Shown here in pieces: positions 1 through 11,420 of a stretch of DNA of 34,084 nt; the first letter of the stretch is position 1, and every line of letters starts with the position of its first letter. The notes below the pieces were generated by a model. The model was not told where the DNA came from, did not search any database, and was given only the letters and a program-made list of their open reading frames with translations. Position numbers and translations under genes: made by a program. The DNA is from Perkinsus marinus ATCC 50983 (Eukaryota; Perkinsozoa; Perkinsida; Perkinsidae): assembly GCF_000006405.1 (NCBI RefSeq), contig NW_003200605.1, positions 14,410 to 48,493 on the forward strand, given 5' to 3'.

Positions 1-1480
1 AACCAATGTATCATCATTTTATAATATACATTTTAACCTAATAGACCAACTAATACTAACAGATAAAATAAAAATATTTAATCTCGATGAATATTTTTAC
101 ACGACATTATCCATAACGACACGAGACCAGTAACAGAGAAAAAATGTATACGACAATATTTGATACCAAGATTGCTCTAACACTGCTCGTCATTCCCAGG
201 TCTAACAGGAAACGCCAAATTCTTTCTCGAATGGAAATTACATTATACACGTTTGACATGGTAGACGATACGAGGCGTAGGGAAAACGTTTATCAACTGT
301 GACCAGGCCAGCAGAAAAAGGAGGAGCACCGTAGACTGTTGTCAGGAGAAGGTCAATTTAAATCACTTTTCTGAGGAGAAAGTTACTTTTCTAGGGAAAA
401 ATTCTTGCTCGCTCGCCCCGGCCTTTTTCTAAGGAGAAACGTACTCTACTACTAAGGAAGTGAAATTACCAATAACGTAGAGGATGTAGCTGACAAGCCA
501 AGATTGCTAGGGCAAGGCAGATTGCGTTGCACACAGAAGCAGAACTGGCGTGGTCCATAGGTTACAGACTGTCCATAACAGCCATAGGCAGCTGACGATG
601 ATCTACCATACAAATCCGACCAGAAGGCGATGGTCGCTGTGGATGGACCCACACTCCCATCTACTAGAAATGTCTAACAACGAATACAACCCAAATATCT
701 CTGCTGCGGGCTTACCTTTGGAAGACAAACTCTGCTACATCCACATCGATGGACTGAGCTGGGACGGGCGCATAGGATGAGCCAAAGTCTGGCCATCTCC
801 AGACATCTAGCACCTTACTTTAATCGTCGATATCGATCGAGTATCTGCAGTAGCTTGAATCTAGTAGCTTCCTCTGTGCACAGGATGCATCAATGGCTCA
901 TCACAGGCTTATCGGCAGACTAACTAACTCAACTGCCTTTTCAATATGACCCTCCCTGTCCTCCTATGACTGTCTGGTATCATGCTCACGGCCCTTCCAA
1001 ACGCTACACAATTGTTGGACTCGAGTCACAGTGTGAGTTTGATACAAAAATAGTGCCTCATGCAGCGTATGGTTACGACAGCTGATCATTGATATAGTCC
1101 TACAACATAATCACTACGTTTCCATAACACACTAGTCCGATCAGTCCTTCATAGATTCACTATAATGATCAGATAAAGAGAGCAGTCTTCAGACAATCTC
1201 TTATTAGAGACTCAGGTCACGCGCGCTCGGGGTCATCATTTCATCGCTTTTACTGATCAGACTTTTAATGGCAATAACTTCACTAACAATGACGAGGCTT
1301 GCGGGGGTTCATCCGCAACAACACGTCATCTCTGATATGCCCATGTCATCACATCAGTGGACGCACCTCACACTCCCGATAACTCAACACGAGGAGTCGG
1401 AAACTAACAAAATCCCCCCCGTCCAACTCGAAATTGAAAAAAACCTTTTACGGCCATGAAGACCAGATAGCTTCTAATAA
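1..1480. other. No gene supported; downstream flank of EFL
   Basis: I see no reading frame here that resembles a known family. One plus-strand open stretch at about 600-780 reads like ordinary protein near its end (LCYIHIDGLSWDG) and could be a lone exon, but I find no partner exon. The stretch at 360-440 contains three loosely similar AGGAGAAA motifs. The part next to 1480 would be the 3' untranslated region of the minus-strand EFL gene. Confidence 0.4.
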
Positions 1481-2896
1481 CTACTTCACCACCTTAGCGA
1501 CGGTCGAGGTGCACTTGCCGAGCATTGCAACACCGTTACCCTCCATCAGAGCTACACGAGAGAGACCCTCACAGTTCTTGTAGGAATCAACCACAAGCGG
1601 CTGGATGGGCTCGAAAACGACTTCAGCCATCTCGTTGGACTTAAGAGAGTGGGGATCTTCCATTTTCTTACCACCAGTTTCCTTACCAACCTTCCAGTTG
1701 ATCTTAGCGAGCTTACAAGCGGAACGGCCAGTACGGACGAAAGCAATAGGAGAATACCCAACCTTGATTTCACCAGGGACGTCCAAGACCTGAATCTGAG
1801 CGGTGAAGGACTGGACGTGCTTCAACGAGGTATCTTTCTTGTAGATCATGACATCACCAGCACGTGGCATGTTCTCCTTGATCAGACCCTTAACATTGAG
1901 ACCGACATTATCACCAGGGAGAGCTCGCTCGTGACGCTTATGGTGCATCTCGATGGTAAAGACCTTCCCAGAGCAGGGAGTGGCAGGCGTGTGAGTGGGC
2001 AAAAAGATAACATCCTCGTTGGGCTTGACAATCCCTTGTTCGATACGACCAGTGATGACATCACCAACACCCTTGATCTTGTAAATACCAGACACGGGCA
2101 TCCTCATAGGAGCATCAGTAACGCGCTTGGGCACAGTAGCGAACTTCTCAAGAGCGTCATAAAGAGTGTCGATGTGAATGACGTCCTTCGAGGCGGGGTC
2201 ACGTACAACATCAACACCCTTCCACCAGTCCATCTTAGCAGACTTCTTGATGAGGTTATCGCCAATCCATCCAGAGATTGGAATCACTGGGACACACTTC
2301 TCGATGAAGTCCTTCTTCCAACCAACACGGCCGAGCATGTTCTTCATCTCATCACGGATCTCCTCGTAACGATCCTTCTTATAACCGGCAACGTCAGAGT
2401 CCATCTTGTTGACACCAACCACGAGCTGCTTAACACCGAGCAAGTTGATCAGACGAGCATGCTGACGAGTCTGACCTTGGATTTCACCAGCCTTGTGGTT
2501 GCCCTTGGCGATAGAGGTACCAAAGTTACCATCAGCAGGGACCATGAGGAGAGCCACATCGGCCTGGGAGGCACCGGTAATCATGTTCTTGATAAAATCT
2601 CTATGACCAGGAGCATCAATAACAGTGTAGTGCCACGAATCAGTAAAGAACTCCTTAGTAGTGCAAGCAATAGTGACACCTCTCTCACGTTCCTCCTTCT
2701 GGCGGTCCATGTAGAAAGCGAAGGCGAATGAAGACTTGCCGAGGCGGTCAGCCTCTGCCTTCAGTTTCTCTATCTCTCGATCGGAAACACCACCAAGCTC
2801 GAACAGCAGACGGCCAGTAGTGGTGGACTTGCCTGAATCGACATGACCACAGATCACGATCGACATATGAGTCTTCTCTCCAGGAGCAGCAGCCAT
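1481..2896 (-). CDS. EFL: Elongation factor-like GTPase (EFL), not canonical EF-1alpha
   Basis: Intronless 471-residue translational GTPase that would deliver aminoacyl-tRNA to the ribosomal A site in place of EF-1alpha. Visible motifs: P-loop GHVDSGKST near residue 17, G3 DAPGHRDF near residue 95, G4 NKMD near 165, then the beta-barrel domains 2 and 3. EFL-specific signatures decide the family: FAFAFYMDRQKEERERGVTI followed by ACTTKEFF, the GNHKAGEIQGQTRQHARL stretch, and the C-terminal block GGKKMEDPHSLKSNEMAEVV. Canonical EF-1alpha has WVLDKLKAERERGITIDI at the first position. EFL is known in dinoflagellates, perkinsids and scattered other eukaryotes, where it usually replaces EF-1alpha. 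The ATG at 2894-2896 gives the usual MAAAPGEKTH start and full length. Codon use is C-rich at third positions, as expected of a very highly expressed gene. It faces away from the glycosyltransferase gene, with 142 bp between the starts that must hold both promoters. Confidence 0.96.
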   Translation of the reverse strand: MAAAPGEKTHMSIVICGHVDSGKSTTTGRLLFELGGVSDREIEKLKAEADRLGKSSFAFAFYMDRQKEERERGVTIACTTKEFFTDSWHYTVIDAPGHRDFIKNMITGASQADVALLMVPADGNFGTSIAKGNHKAGEIQGQTRQHARLINLLGVKQLVVGVNKMDSDVAGYKKDRYEEIRDEMKNMLGRVGWKKDFIEKCVPVIPISGWIGDNLIKKSAKMDWWKGVDVVRDPASKDVIHIDTLYDALEKFATVPKRVTDAPMRMPVSGIYKIKGVGDVITGRIEQGIVKPNEDVIFLPTHTPATPCSGKVFTIEMHHKRHERALPGDNVGLNVKGLIKENMPRAGDVMIYKKDTSLKHVQSFTAQIQVLDVPGEIKVGYSPIAFVRTGRSACKLAKINWKVGKETGGKKMEDPHSLKSNEMAEVVFEPIQPLVVDSYKNCEGLSRVALMEGNGVAMLGKCTSTVAKVVK

Positions 2897-3038
2897 TGTG
2901 TTAAACCAATTAAACGGTGGTAATGAACGCGTTGACGAGTTTCAGCCACGTCATGAATTTATGTCAAAAGCTATGGGCGAGCGAGATTTACAAATGTGAT
3001 CGATAATCAGCGCATTTTCTGGGGATGGTGTCACCATT
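2897..3038. promoter_or_regulatory. Divergent promoter region, EFL / glycosyltransferase
   Basis: A 142-bp interval between two divergent starts. I see no convincing TATA box. On the minus strand a pyrimidine-poor AG (CCCATAG) lies about 70 nt before the EFL ATG and could be the trans-splice acceptor. The promoter role is inferred from gene arrangement only. Confidence 0.35.
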
Positions 3039-5413
3039 ATGGTGAAGAAGGCAATGGCAATCAGCAGACGCCACAACCCTGAGGTAGACGTAGGCGAGAG
3101 CGAGTCTCCGCCTGAGAGAAGGCATGGAGGGCCTGGCAGAGGCTTGGTGGTCCTCCTCGGGTTGTTGTTGGTATTGTCAGCGTTGGGGATTCTGAGCATA
3201 CAAGGCGGTTCTTTCGAGGAAAGGGGCATTGTGGTTGTTGGGAAGACTCGAGGCTTGAATGGTGACTTTCCGGTTTATGGAGATGCCGAAAAGTATCCTC
3301 ATGGGCGACCTGGGGAGAAGGAGAGTATTGGAAAGGAGGCGATAGCAATAAAGGGGTGGCCGCCAGCTCACGATGAAGACGAGTGAGATCCAATCGACAG
3401 TTCTTAGGATTGAACCCCATACCTTTCGGATAGAAAGCGTGGTTGTTATCAGTTATTGCAAATCTACTACTGATAGCTCAAGACAACGAAGTGACTGGGC
3501 GGAGGCCAAAGCACGAGGCATCACTGCAGTGATGTTCACTTGTCGTCCGTAAGACTCATCATCTCATCAGTACCCCAGCAGTCCCTTGGAACAGATACTT
3601 CGACGATCAACTCGTGAGTCTATCGAACGTAGCCTTGACGACTACGTCCAAAGGGCATACTAAAATGACCATTTTCGGCATCTCCCATGGAAAGCCCGTA
3701 CGACGACACTGCTCGAGGAACGGTAGCGTCTTCCTGTAGGCTTGGACGGAGGCTAAAGGCTTGGTTGAAACCTCACTGTCGATGGGAGATCACTAAGACG
3801 CCTCCTTGGAGGCCTTGGGGGAAGGTCTAGTCATACCATTAATCGCTCAAATCGTCGTCCCTCTCTAGTTGGTACTGGACTTCCGACCCAACGAGACCTT
3901 CCCCTCCCAACCGACAGCCACCTGCACCGATCGGATCCTCGACAGGAACATTCAAATCTCCAGTGTGGCATATCCCGACAACACCTTCCATGTGGGTTGA
4001 TGAAGCGTTTCAAACTGACTATGGCGGCGCACTGGAGGTCCATAACAACTTCCTCATACCACTCTTCGCCGACTTCCTCCTCTCGGGTCTCAACCGCTCG
4101 AACCATCCCAATGAGCTCTGGCTGAAGGACTGGCCTTTTCACCGAGGGAAGACCATCAAAATATACGATCTCTTGGGAGCTCTGGTATCAATTTCATGGC
4201 GCGTGACGGTCTATCTCATACACTATCAGTTCCCTCGTATTCGTAAATATTCGGAGGTCGTCCCTTCCCAAGGAGGCGTCTGCATCGGCACTCAGCTCGT
4301 CTGGCCACAGGACAGCTCAAAGTAACGAAGGCGCATCTCCATCCCTATCGAGCCAATCAAAACTCTTCCTCTGGTTGTCTCGACAGGTGTATTTACTACA
4401 ACAACGTAGCACCATGGGGAAATGATCTCTTCTGGAGAGGGATAGTCTCCGCGTATCAACACCAAGTCTTTGTCTCGCTCAAGCTAAAGTCCTATTGGAA
4501 GCCGACGGAAGGACGCGTTCAGGAGGAGGTAGGGAGAGTGTTAGTGCCGGTGCCGGGGATCGAACCTGGGTCCTTGGTGATAGCCACCGGTGGTCTACCC
4601 TCTGGTTAACCATGAAAGACTGGCGATCGACTTCGACGCGCCCCTTCCTGAATGGGACCTTCCAAAACGACCCAGGATACTGTGGACGACTCGGTGAGTC
4701 CATCAGCTCCATAGTGATCATCGCCTTTCCTCTGAGACCAGAGAGACCACCGTGCGTGACCGTCATATCGATCGACGCAGTATTTCCGCTTTGGCCCAAG
4801 CCTTGGAAAATCTAGGCGCGACTATCACCATGATTTGGCCGGAGACTTTCGGTCGATTTACTATACGTGAATGGATGGTAAGAAAATTGAGGCCGGCAGA
4901 GGGTCTCAAGGACCGTCGCAGGTTAAGCTGCAGGAAACTGATATCATAATTGGCCCGTTCGGGTCGGGTTTGGCGAATGTCGTTTACATGCGTCCGGGGA
5001 CTCAACTCGTGGACTTCGCTACCACTAATCATCCTTTCAACCCTGACTTCCTTGCTATGGCCCGACACTCCAGAGTGGGGTACTTCTGTATGTTCATTGA
5101 TGACAATTTCGTGGCGCGTGACATAATTCTAGGTACGGATATGCGTCAGTTCCCTCGAAACCACGAGGGTGGTGTAGTCCTTCCTGATGAGCTCATACGG
5201 CCACTCGCAGATGAAGTCATGGCGAACTACGAGTTGGAAAGGCAAAGACCCCAACCGCGATTGCAGGACCCGGTCCTGAACGTCAAACGCCTCTGTTTGC
5301 ATGATAGATATTTTCAGATCGACTTGTGTGATGGTGGAAAGAATGTCTTCACTCAGTGCAAACGACCGTCAGGATGGCATCTCGCCGACTATCAAACCGT
5401 GGTAGCTGATTGA
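3039..5413 (+). CDS. Type II membrane glycosyltransferase, GT61 (DUF563) family, about 12 exons
   Basis: Golgi/ER-type glycosyltransferase. Exon 1 (3039-3382) encodes a basic N-tail and one membrane span (GLVVLLGLLLVLSALGILSI). Later exons, phase-consistent by hand: 3408-3548, 3571-3697, 3759-3824, 3869-3991, 4038-4184, 4230-4321, 4387-4528, 4584-4693, 4742-4877, 4922-5087, 5133-5413; the sum is 1875 nt, or 624 residues. The order of conserved blocks matches GT61: NTFHV..NNFLIPLFADF, GGVCIGTQLVW, RPRILWTTR, RDRHIDRRSISALA, then the diagnostic IIIGPFGSGLANVVYMRPGT, equivalent to the HGAGLTN block of plant xylosyl/EGF-OGT relatives. The substrate cannot be told. Introns are 44-65 nt except three doubtful ones near the 5' end: 3383-3407 (25 nt; a 52-nt alternative starts at 3356), 3549-3570 (22 nt) and 3698-3758 (alternative donor 3736). 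The divergent EFL gene shares its upstream region. Confidence 0.82.
4185..4229 (+). repeat. Introner-like intron, TGGCGCGTGAC core (copy 1)
   Basis: A 45-nt phase-0 intron of the glycosyltransferase gene, GTATCA...CTATCAG. It contains AATTTCATGGCGCGTGAC followed by GGT. The same core occurs in the helicase intron at 28699-28748 and, with one substitution, in the glycosyltransferase intron at 5088-5132. The host genes are otherwise unrelated. Splicing is inferred from frame: reading through would break the GT61 domain between IYDLLGAL and FPRIRKY. Confidence 0.7.
4529..4583 (+). repeat. Intron carrying an antisense tRNA T-arm / B-box
   Basis: A 55-nt phase-0 intron, GTAGGG...GATAG, between the Glu-Glu codons and PPVVYPLVNHERL. 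Positions 4555-4566 read GGGGATCGAACC, whose complement GGTTCGATCCCC is a perfect Pol III B-box and tRNA T-loop; flanking CCAGG/CCCGG gives most of a T-stem. The element is antisense to the host gene. Related introns lie at 28844-28890 and 21415-21469. Confidence 0.65.
5088..5132 (+). repeat. Introner-like intron, TGGCGCGTGAC core (copy 2), in frame
   Basis: A 45-nt intron, GTATGT...TTCTAG, with a strong 5' splice site. The core reads AATTTCGTGGCGCGTGAC. The length is a multiple of three and there is no stop, so retention would add 15 residues (including DDNFVARDIILG) rather than break the protein. Removal restores a Cys codon across the junction and joins GYFC to TDMRQFPRN. Confidence 0.6.
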
Positions 5414-5648
5414 GCTTCCGAGAGAGGGTCAATCGTAAACAGATGACGCCGTTCTCGAGTTCTCGTTGCTACTACCAACATCGTGGACCACAGAGAAAAT
5501 GCTATGGAGTAGCTCATCTTAAGAAGAAAGAATGTATATTCGACCGTCCTCATCCTCTCTGTGGCAAACCATGACCAACATTGGCTTTTCTGGATCTGTT
5601 GTTATCGTGTTGTCAATATTGATGGACTCCCCAATTCGAGGTTTTACT
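5414..5648. other. Short intergenic stretch upstream of the HSP20-like gene
   Basis: It separates the glycosyltransferase stop from the next start. Three earlier in-frame ATGs (5532, 5571, 5622) could lengthen the downstream protein by up to 39 residues; I favour the ATG at 5649 because it opens a clean signal peptide. Confidence 0.4.
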
Positions 5649-6554
5649 ATGTGCTGGCGGCTCGCTCCTTTATATGCGGTCGCCGTCGTTCTCAGCAGTG
5701 CGTCAGAAGAGGCTAGAGTGCTCTCCAAGCCTGCCGATGTCTCCAATGAGGACTTCATACCACACCTCGGCCACATCTCCTCCCCATTAGACGACCTCAT
5801 CCACTCTGCTGGCGCCCTTCACGGTCTAATGCCACTAGACCTTCCAGGGCTCTCAATGCAACAACACCCACGACTGCTCCTGCGTACGCATGTCATGTTA
5901 CCCACGGCGTTTCACACAATCTTGTCGCAAATGTCGTCCGCTTCCATCGGTCATTCTGGCGGATTCCACATGCGTGTCACCAACCAGTCGGTCGTTATAA
6001 ACGGCGAAGTGCCGGCGTATAACCATCCGAATGAGGACGGCTATGGTTCGAAAGTCTCTGTGAAAAGATACGCCCACGGCTTGGTCATTCGGGCTAGCAC
6101 ACAACACGATGGTGTCAGTCGTCTTATGCAACGCTTTTATACGCTGGGAGGCGACTGTAACTTGAATAAGACTCGCGTGGAGTTCGATAAGACTTCTGGG
6201 AAGCTGACAATAACCGTACCAAGAGAGGGCGCCAAAGTAGACGATCGTGTGGTATCGAGTCGCCATCAGAAGGCCATTGAAACAGCTGCTGCGCATGCTC
6301 ATGAAAAGAACAGAATTCGAGTGGTTTTCGATGATCACGGGGGCAGTGCCCATGTTTTTGTACCGAAGACTTCAGGAGGCATATTGACGTTACTGGGGGA
6401 CAAGCTCACTTTGGAAGATGGTGAAGTGGTGCATCTACCAGTGGTGATGGATGAAGCGGCGAAGGAGCGGTATGACAGCAATGATATGTTGCACTATGTC
6501 TTGAAGACGAAGGACGAGCCACAGGAATTATTGCCTTTCAGTGAAGAATTGTAA
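5649..6554 (+). CDS. Secreted protein with alpha-crystallin (HSP20-like) domain
   Basis: 301 residues from the preferred start. A signal peptide, MCWRLAPLYAVAVVLSSASE, suggests entry to the secretory pathway. The central part (window residues about 125-200) has the shape of an alpha-crystallin domain: KVSVKRYAHGLVIRAS, then RFYTLGGDCNLNKTRVEFD, then SGKLTITVPREG. The last two match the small-heat-shock pattern of LP.dvd.....A...nG.L.i.vPk. Small heat-shock proteins are normally cytosolic holdases, so a signal peptide is unusual. The flanking acidic N-part and C-part are not recognised. No intron was found. It converges on beta-tubulin. The family call rests on the domain pattern alone; another beta-sandwich protein of the CS/p23 kind is possible. 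Confidence 0.6.
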   Translation: MCWRLAPLYAVAVVLSSASEEARVLSKPADVSNEDFIPHLGHISSPLDDLIHSAGALHGLMPLDLPGLSMQQHPRLLLRTHVMLPTAFHTILSQMSSASIGHSGGFHMRVTNQSVVINGEVPAYNHPNEDGYGSKVSVKRYAHGLVIRASTQHDGVSRLMQRFYTLGGDCNLNKTRVEFDKTSGKLTITVPREGAKVDDRVVSSRHQKAIETAAAHAHEKNRIRVVFDDHGGSAHVFVPKTSGGILTLLGDKLTLEDGEVVHLPVVMDEAAKERYDSNDMLHYVLKTKDEPQELLPFSEEL

Positions 6555-7316
6555 TGATACATGTAACGACTTGTTGTCAACAGTGCTGGTTTTGCGTTCG
6601 CTCGATCAAAGGGCATCAAACGAATCTTTTGCACTCTGCCAAAAGGAGTAGGCAGTATAATGATACAATATTACGACACGTTTACGTTGGACTAGATCGC
6701 GCGAACTGTACAATGTGATTGACGAAAGTCTCAGTGTTATCAGGGACTCACGAATAGTGTCAAGAGGAGAGATAACGAAGGAGAGGTGAACTTTTCTTCT
6801 CCACACGCGATTGAATTTCTATTACGAATGGAAGAGCCCCTCCTAAATTCCCTATTATACGCCTTCGAAAAGAAGTGTGGGTAGATATGCGTTTGGTTTC
6901 CTCAACGGCGCTTAGCAGTTTCCTCACAAATTATAAAAGTGCATATATGAATCCGAGTAGAAGGTATAAAAGTTGTTGAATATTTTCCAAAATTTCCTCA
7001 GAATTTTACTTTGACACCAACACATGTGGTTGACAATGTGCATATTGTACCACACTGTCGTAAAGTGTTCGTGATAGTTGTCTGGGATCAGGTTGCTTAC
7101 GTAGTCATAAACCGGTCAACTACAAAACTCAACAACGGTCGTAATATTACTTTCACCACTACGAGTACTGTCTACCCCATCACTAATACTTAATCAGAGA
7201 GCAATTGCCTTTATAGCGATATCCAAAAATGGTTCAAATACCGGCTTATCACTGACCGAGCAAAGTGATAGGAGCAAACACCAAAAATAAATTCACGCAT
7301 GAATTCGTCGCCATCC
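6555..7316. other. Convergent intergenic region with a dispersed repeat copy
   Basis: It lies between two converging genes, so it holds both 3' ends. From about 6915 to 7070 there is a copy of the dispersed repeat described elsewhere (GTTTCCTCAC, TTATA, TTTCCTCAGA, ACACATGTGGTTGAC, GTGCATAT). No coding potential seen. Confidence 0.5.
6915..7070 (+). repeat. Dispersed repeat, ACACATGTAGTTGACCATG family, copy A
   Basis: It shares ordered blocks with copies near 12600, 15050, 29070 and 32990: TTTCCTCAC, AAATTTCCTCAGAA, CACC.ACACATGTGGTTGAC, GTGCATAT and CCACACTG. No terminal inverted repeats or target duplications could be recognised, so the class is unknown. Confidence 0.5.
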
Positions 7317-8758
<1,442 letters not shown>

Positions 8759-8859
8759 TTATCGTATGAAACTTATACCCTGGTAACTAGTAAACAAATA
8801 ACGCGAGATATCCACAATTCAGCGCTGCACTAACCTTCTTCTCGGTGAAGGCATTCGCG

Positions 8860-9570
8860 ATGATGACTTCACCGAAACCCCCTTACATAGCAGCCAAGTC
8901 ATCGCTATTATCTCAACGATGCACAAGGTCACGCTCGTAGCATATCAGATTGAATCTAGAAAGATTCGAGAAAAGACATTCACAATGGCAGAGTGACGAC
9001 TTACATACCGTACAAACTGCATACATAGAGAAGCAAATGCCGCTCAAGGACCGACACAGGAGGCTGAAAATGAGTAACAAAACTATCAAGGATCAGTAAA
9101 GTCAGGCGGTCCTCTAGGTTTCAATAGTAGCAACAGCAATGTTGAAATATTCCACGACGGCTACACTAGACAACAAGCCATGTACTTGCCGTGCACCGTG
9201 TCGCATCTAACCCTCATCGACAAAGGCTTGTAACCCGAACCAACAGATTAAGCCTCAGCATACAGCACATACGATAGTACGCCACACCTAGCAGGGCCTC
9301 ATCTAAGCCGTAGTCACTAGTGATGATAAAGTCTATTTTGGTGCCAGTCAGCACTCTCCCCAGTCGTAGATAGCTCTGTTGTATTTCTCACAGGTAACGT
9401 CGATGGACCCAATAGGAAAGAGTGGACGACGCAGAGTACCGTAGTTGTAAGGCTCAGCGACAGCAGTAGGGACTTGAGGGCAACACCAAGAGGTGAAAGA
9501 CCTCAACCTTGGACGACCTAACGAAAGGTAGATCACCACCACCAGACCAGTACAGCGAGTGGTTACACAT
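8860..9570 (-). pseudogene. Decayed alpha-tubulin gene copy
   Basis: Translated minus-strand pieces fall in alpha-tubulin order but in different frames with stops: CTGL then RLRSFTSWCCPQVPTAVAEP (alpha: KLEFTVYPSPQVSTAVVEPYN) at about 9450-9560; EKYNRAIYD at about 9365-9395; SDYGLDEALL at about 9300; [20 protein letters not shown] (alpha: [21 protein letters not shown]) at about 9170-9225; IAVATIET at about 9118-9144; FQPPVSVLERHLLLYVCSLY at about 9010-9068; RFNLICYERDLVH at about 8921-8960; SDDLAAM at about 8888-8908. The N-terminal third is not recognisable beyond about 9570. It sits just upstream of beta-tubulin on the same strand, a relic of a tandem alpha-beta pair. Several frame changes and stops make it nonfunctional. 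Confidence 0.82.
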
Positions 9571-10750
9571 GATTACAACCGATCTCAGTGCAGAGTTAAT
9601 GATTCGTAGTAGACATATGCGAATACGACATCAAAACACCGATACCAAACATCTTATAGAGTTTGGACATCATCTACTACAACCTACTAGTGAAAACCCA
9701 ACCGTTTCGTCAGATGATTCTTCCTACGGCGAGCGAGACTCAAAAGTGTGAATGTCTCTACGGCGTGGAAAGAGATGAATGAATCTCTCAGGGTTGTTTA
9801 TCAAATCGATTGTGAGTTCCGGAATAGATTCAGGAATCATAGATTTTGACAAGTCATGTTCCAAGAACCGTTTCTGACATTTCTAAATCGTGTCTGTTGA
9901 ACGCGAAGTCGGAATCGATTTTCAAGAAAGATTTCAGAGTTGCCAAGTTTTTGAACGGCCGGTCCGACTAGACCATCATGTCGAGAGGATATACCCCCTG
10001 GCTCCAGAAAACTCTAGTGATGTGCATGCGTGCAAACACGATAGGCGTCCTTCGTAGAGGCAAGTTCGAAAGCAAATCTATTATATACAAAATACTGCAA
10101 TATGCAATTTCCGTACGAATCAATTTATACAAAACTCTAAAACATCTCGGATGAACATTCTCTAGTTGAACTTGATACGGTGGCACCGTTGCTACACCAT
10201 CGCCGAACCCGACTCTGTTGCTCCTGGTCAATCTCACACTAAACTCAACAACGACTGCTTACTAAGTAACACAGTCGAGGATGACAATGGGGAAAACTAC
10301 CAAAGATATGATGAGCTGCACCTTGGGCATGCATACTATAGCTAATATCAAATACTAGAGAACTGCAAGACCACACTGTTCTACCAAATCTAGTCGCATA
10401 CCTTGCTCAATTTAGTATAGATGTGTGCGTAAGCACATAGCGAACATAAGGCCCACATTGACGTTTTGTATACTGCTGCACCTCAACCTACTCTGCATTG
10501 AGTTCTACGACTTATACATTCACAACAAGATCAACAATGCATACAGCAACGACTTCGCTCCGTCTGCTATGCTCAGTAACCGTATAAGAGTAATAATAAT
10601 GACCAAAGCTTTTGATAGATACTCGAACCATAGCCACTCATATCTGGCGCGTCTCGATTATAAATATATAATTAGGACCACTATTTAATATTTCATGTTA
10701 AACATGAGTATTATATATATGGTTATGACTATTATCTATTTCAACTTTAT
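9571..10750. other. Noncoding interval, tubulin relic to MITE-like element
   Basis: The first few hundred bases may be the unrecognisably decayed 5' part of the alpha-tubulin copy. Beyond about 9780 I see no conserved frame, structured RNA or clear repeat. Confidence 0.4.
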
Positions 10751-10853
10751 CGGAGTTTCACCCGTGATGTGAAAACCACTAGTGAGAAACACATTTCACT
10801 TCGCGAAAAACGCATATGAGCAGCGAATTTCGCGTAAAACGGGTGAAACTCCG
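10751..10853. mobile_element. MITE-like element with perfect 15-bp terminal inverted repeats
   Basis: The left end CGGAGTTTCACCCGT (10751-10765) is the exact reverse complement of the right end ACGGGTGAAACTCCG (10839-10853). Both sides are flanked by TTAT (10747-10750, 10854-10857), a candidate 4-bp target-site duplication. Length 103 bp, no coding capacity, so a nonautonomous DNA-transposon-type element. A degraded relative lies at about 13140-13251, sharing CACTAGTGA, ATTTCAC and the right end. The superfamily cannot be named from this. Confidence 0.72.
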
Positions 10854-10857
10854 TTAT

Positions 10858-11420
10858 AATACATCATCATAAGTATTCACATATCGTGCGATCTCATAAA
10901 TGCATACAATAAGTGTAATTTATTCAACGTAAAGGACAGCAGAACCGACCGGATGAATCTCTTGAGTTCTCATTAGTGGAGAGTAGTCGAAACATGATGA
11001 CACACTTTGCCAGTGTGCCACTAGCTCGTTTATGCCAGAACACATAATAGGTTGCCAATAGGCTCGAGACCGGTATCCGGAGCCGATCCCGGCAGTGATT
11101 GGGACAGTTGTTCCGTGGCGTTGAGCGAAGCAGTTTTCCTTTGTATTGTACGCATACACAAAGGATTTTTGTCCCCTAGCGTTTCGCTAGGAACATTGCC
11201 ATCATTATTCACTAATAATATATACAACTTGTATTTTCTTAATTTCCTCTCAATCTATGTCCTCCAGTAATGTTCAGTCTGTGTTGCGTTCAACTTCATT
11301 TGACCATACCACACTCTGATCAACGTCCTTTCAATCCAAGGTAGAGACTGTCTACTATCTACTACTACTTCACAACACAACAACAACAACAACACTTCAT
11401 ACGAGAAACACAGTACGTTT
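10858..11420. other. Downstream flank of TRM5
   Basis: AT-rich. A small perfect palindrome, CCTAGCG-TTT-CGCTAGG, lies at 11175-11191. Part of the stretch next to 11421 would be the TRM5 3' untranslated region. No gene supported. Confidence 0.4.

Noticed and set aside
1649-2731. A 360-codon open frame antisense to EFL
   Set aside because: It lies wholly within EFL on the other strand, has no family resemblance, and such shadows are usual opposite genes with strong third-position bias.
3061-3420. Minus-strand open frame of about 119 codons opposite glycosyltransferase exon 1
   Set aside because: No conserved text; the plus strand gives a membrane anchor that continues in phase into the GT61 exons.
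4540-4620. A tRNA gene on the minus strand
   Set aside because: Only the T-arm/B-box is convincing. No 7-bp acceptor stem or anticodon arm can be formed, and the segment is fixed as an intron by phase.
9968-10237. Minus-strand 89-codon open frame
   Set aside because: No start context, partner exon or family resemblance; the surroundings are noncoding.
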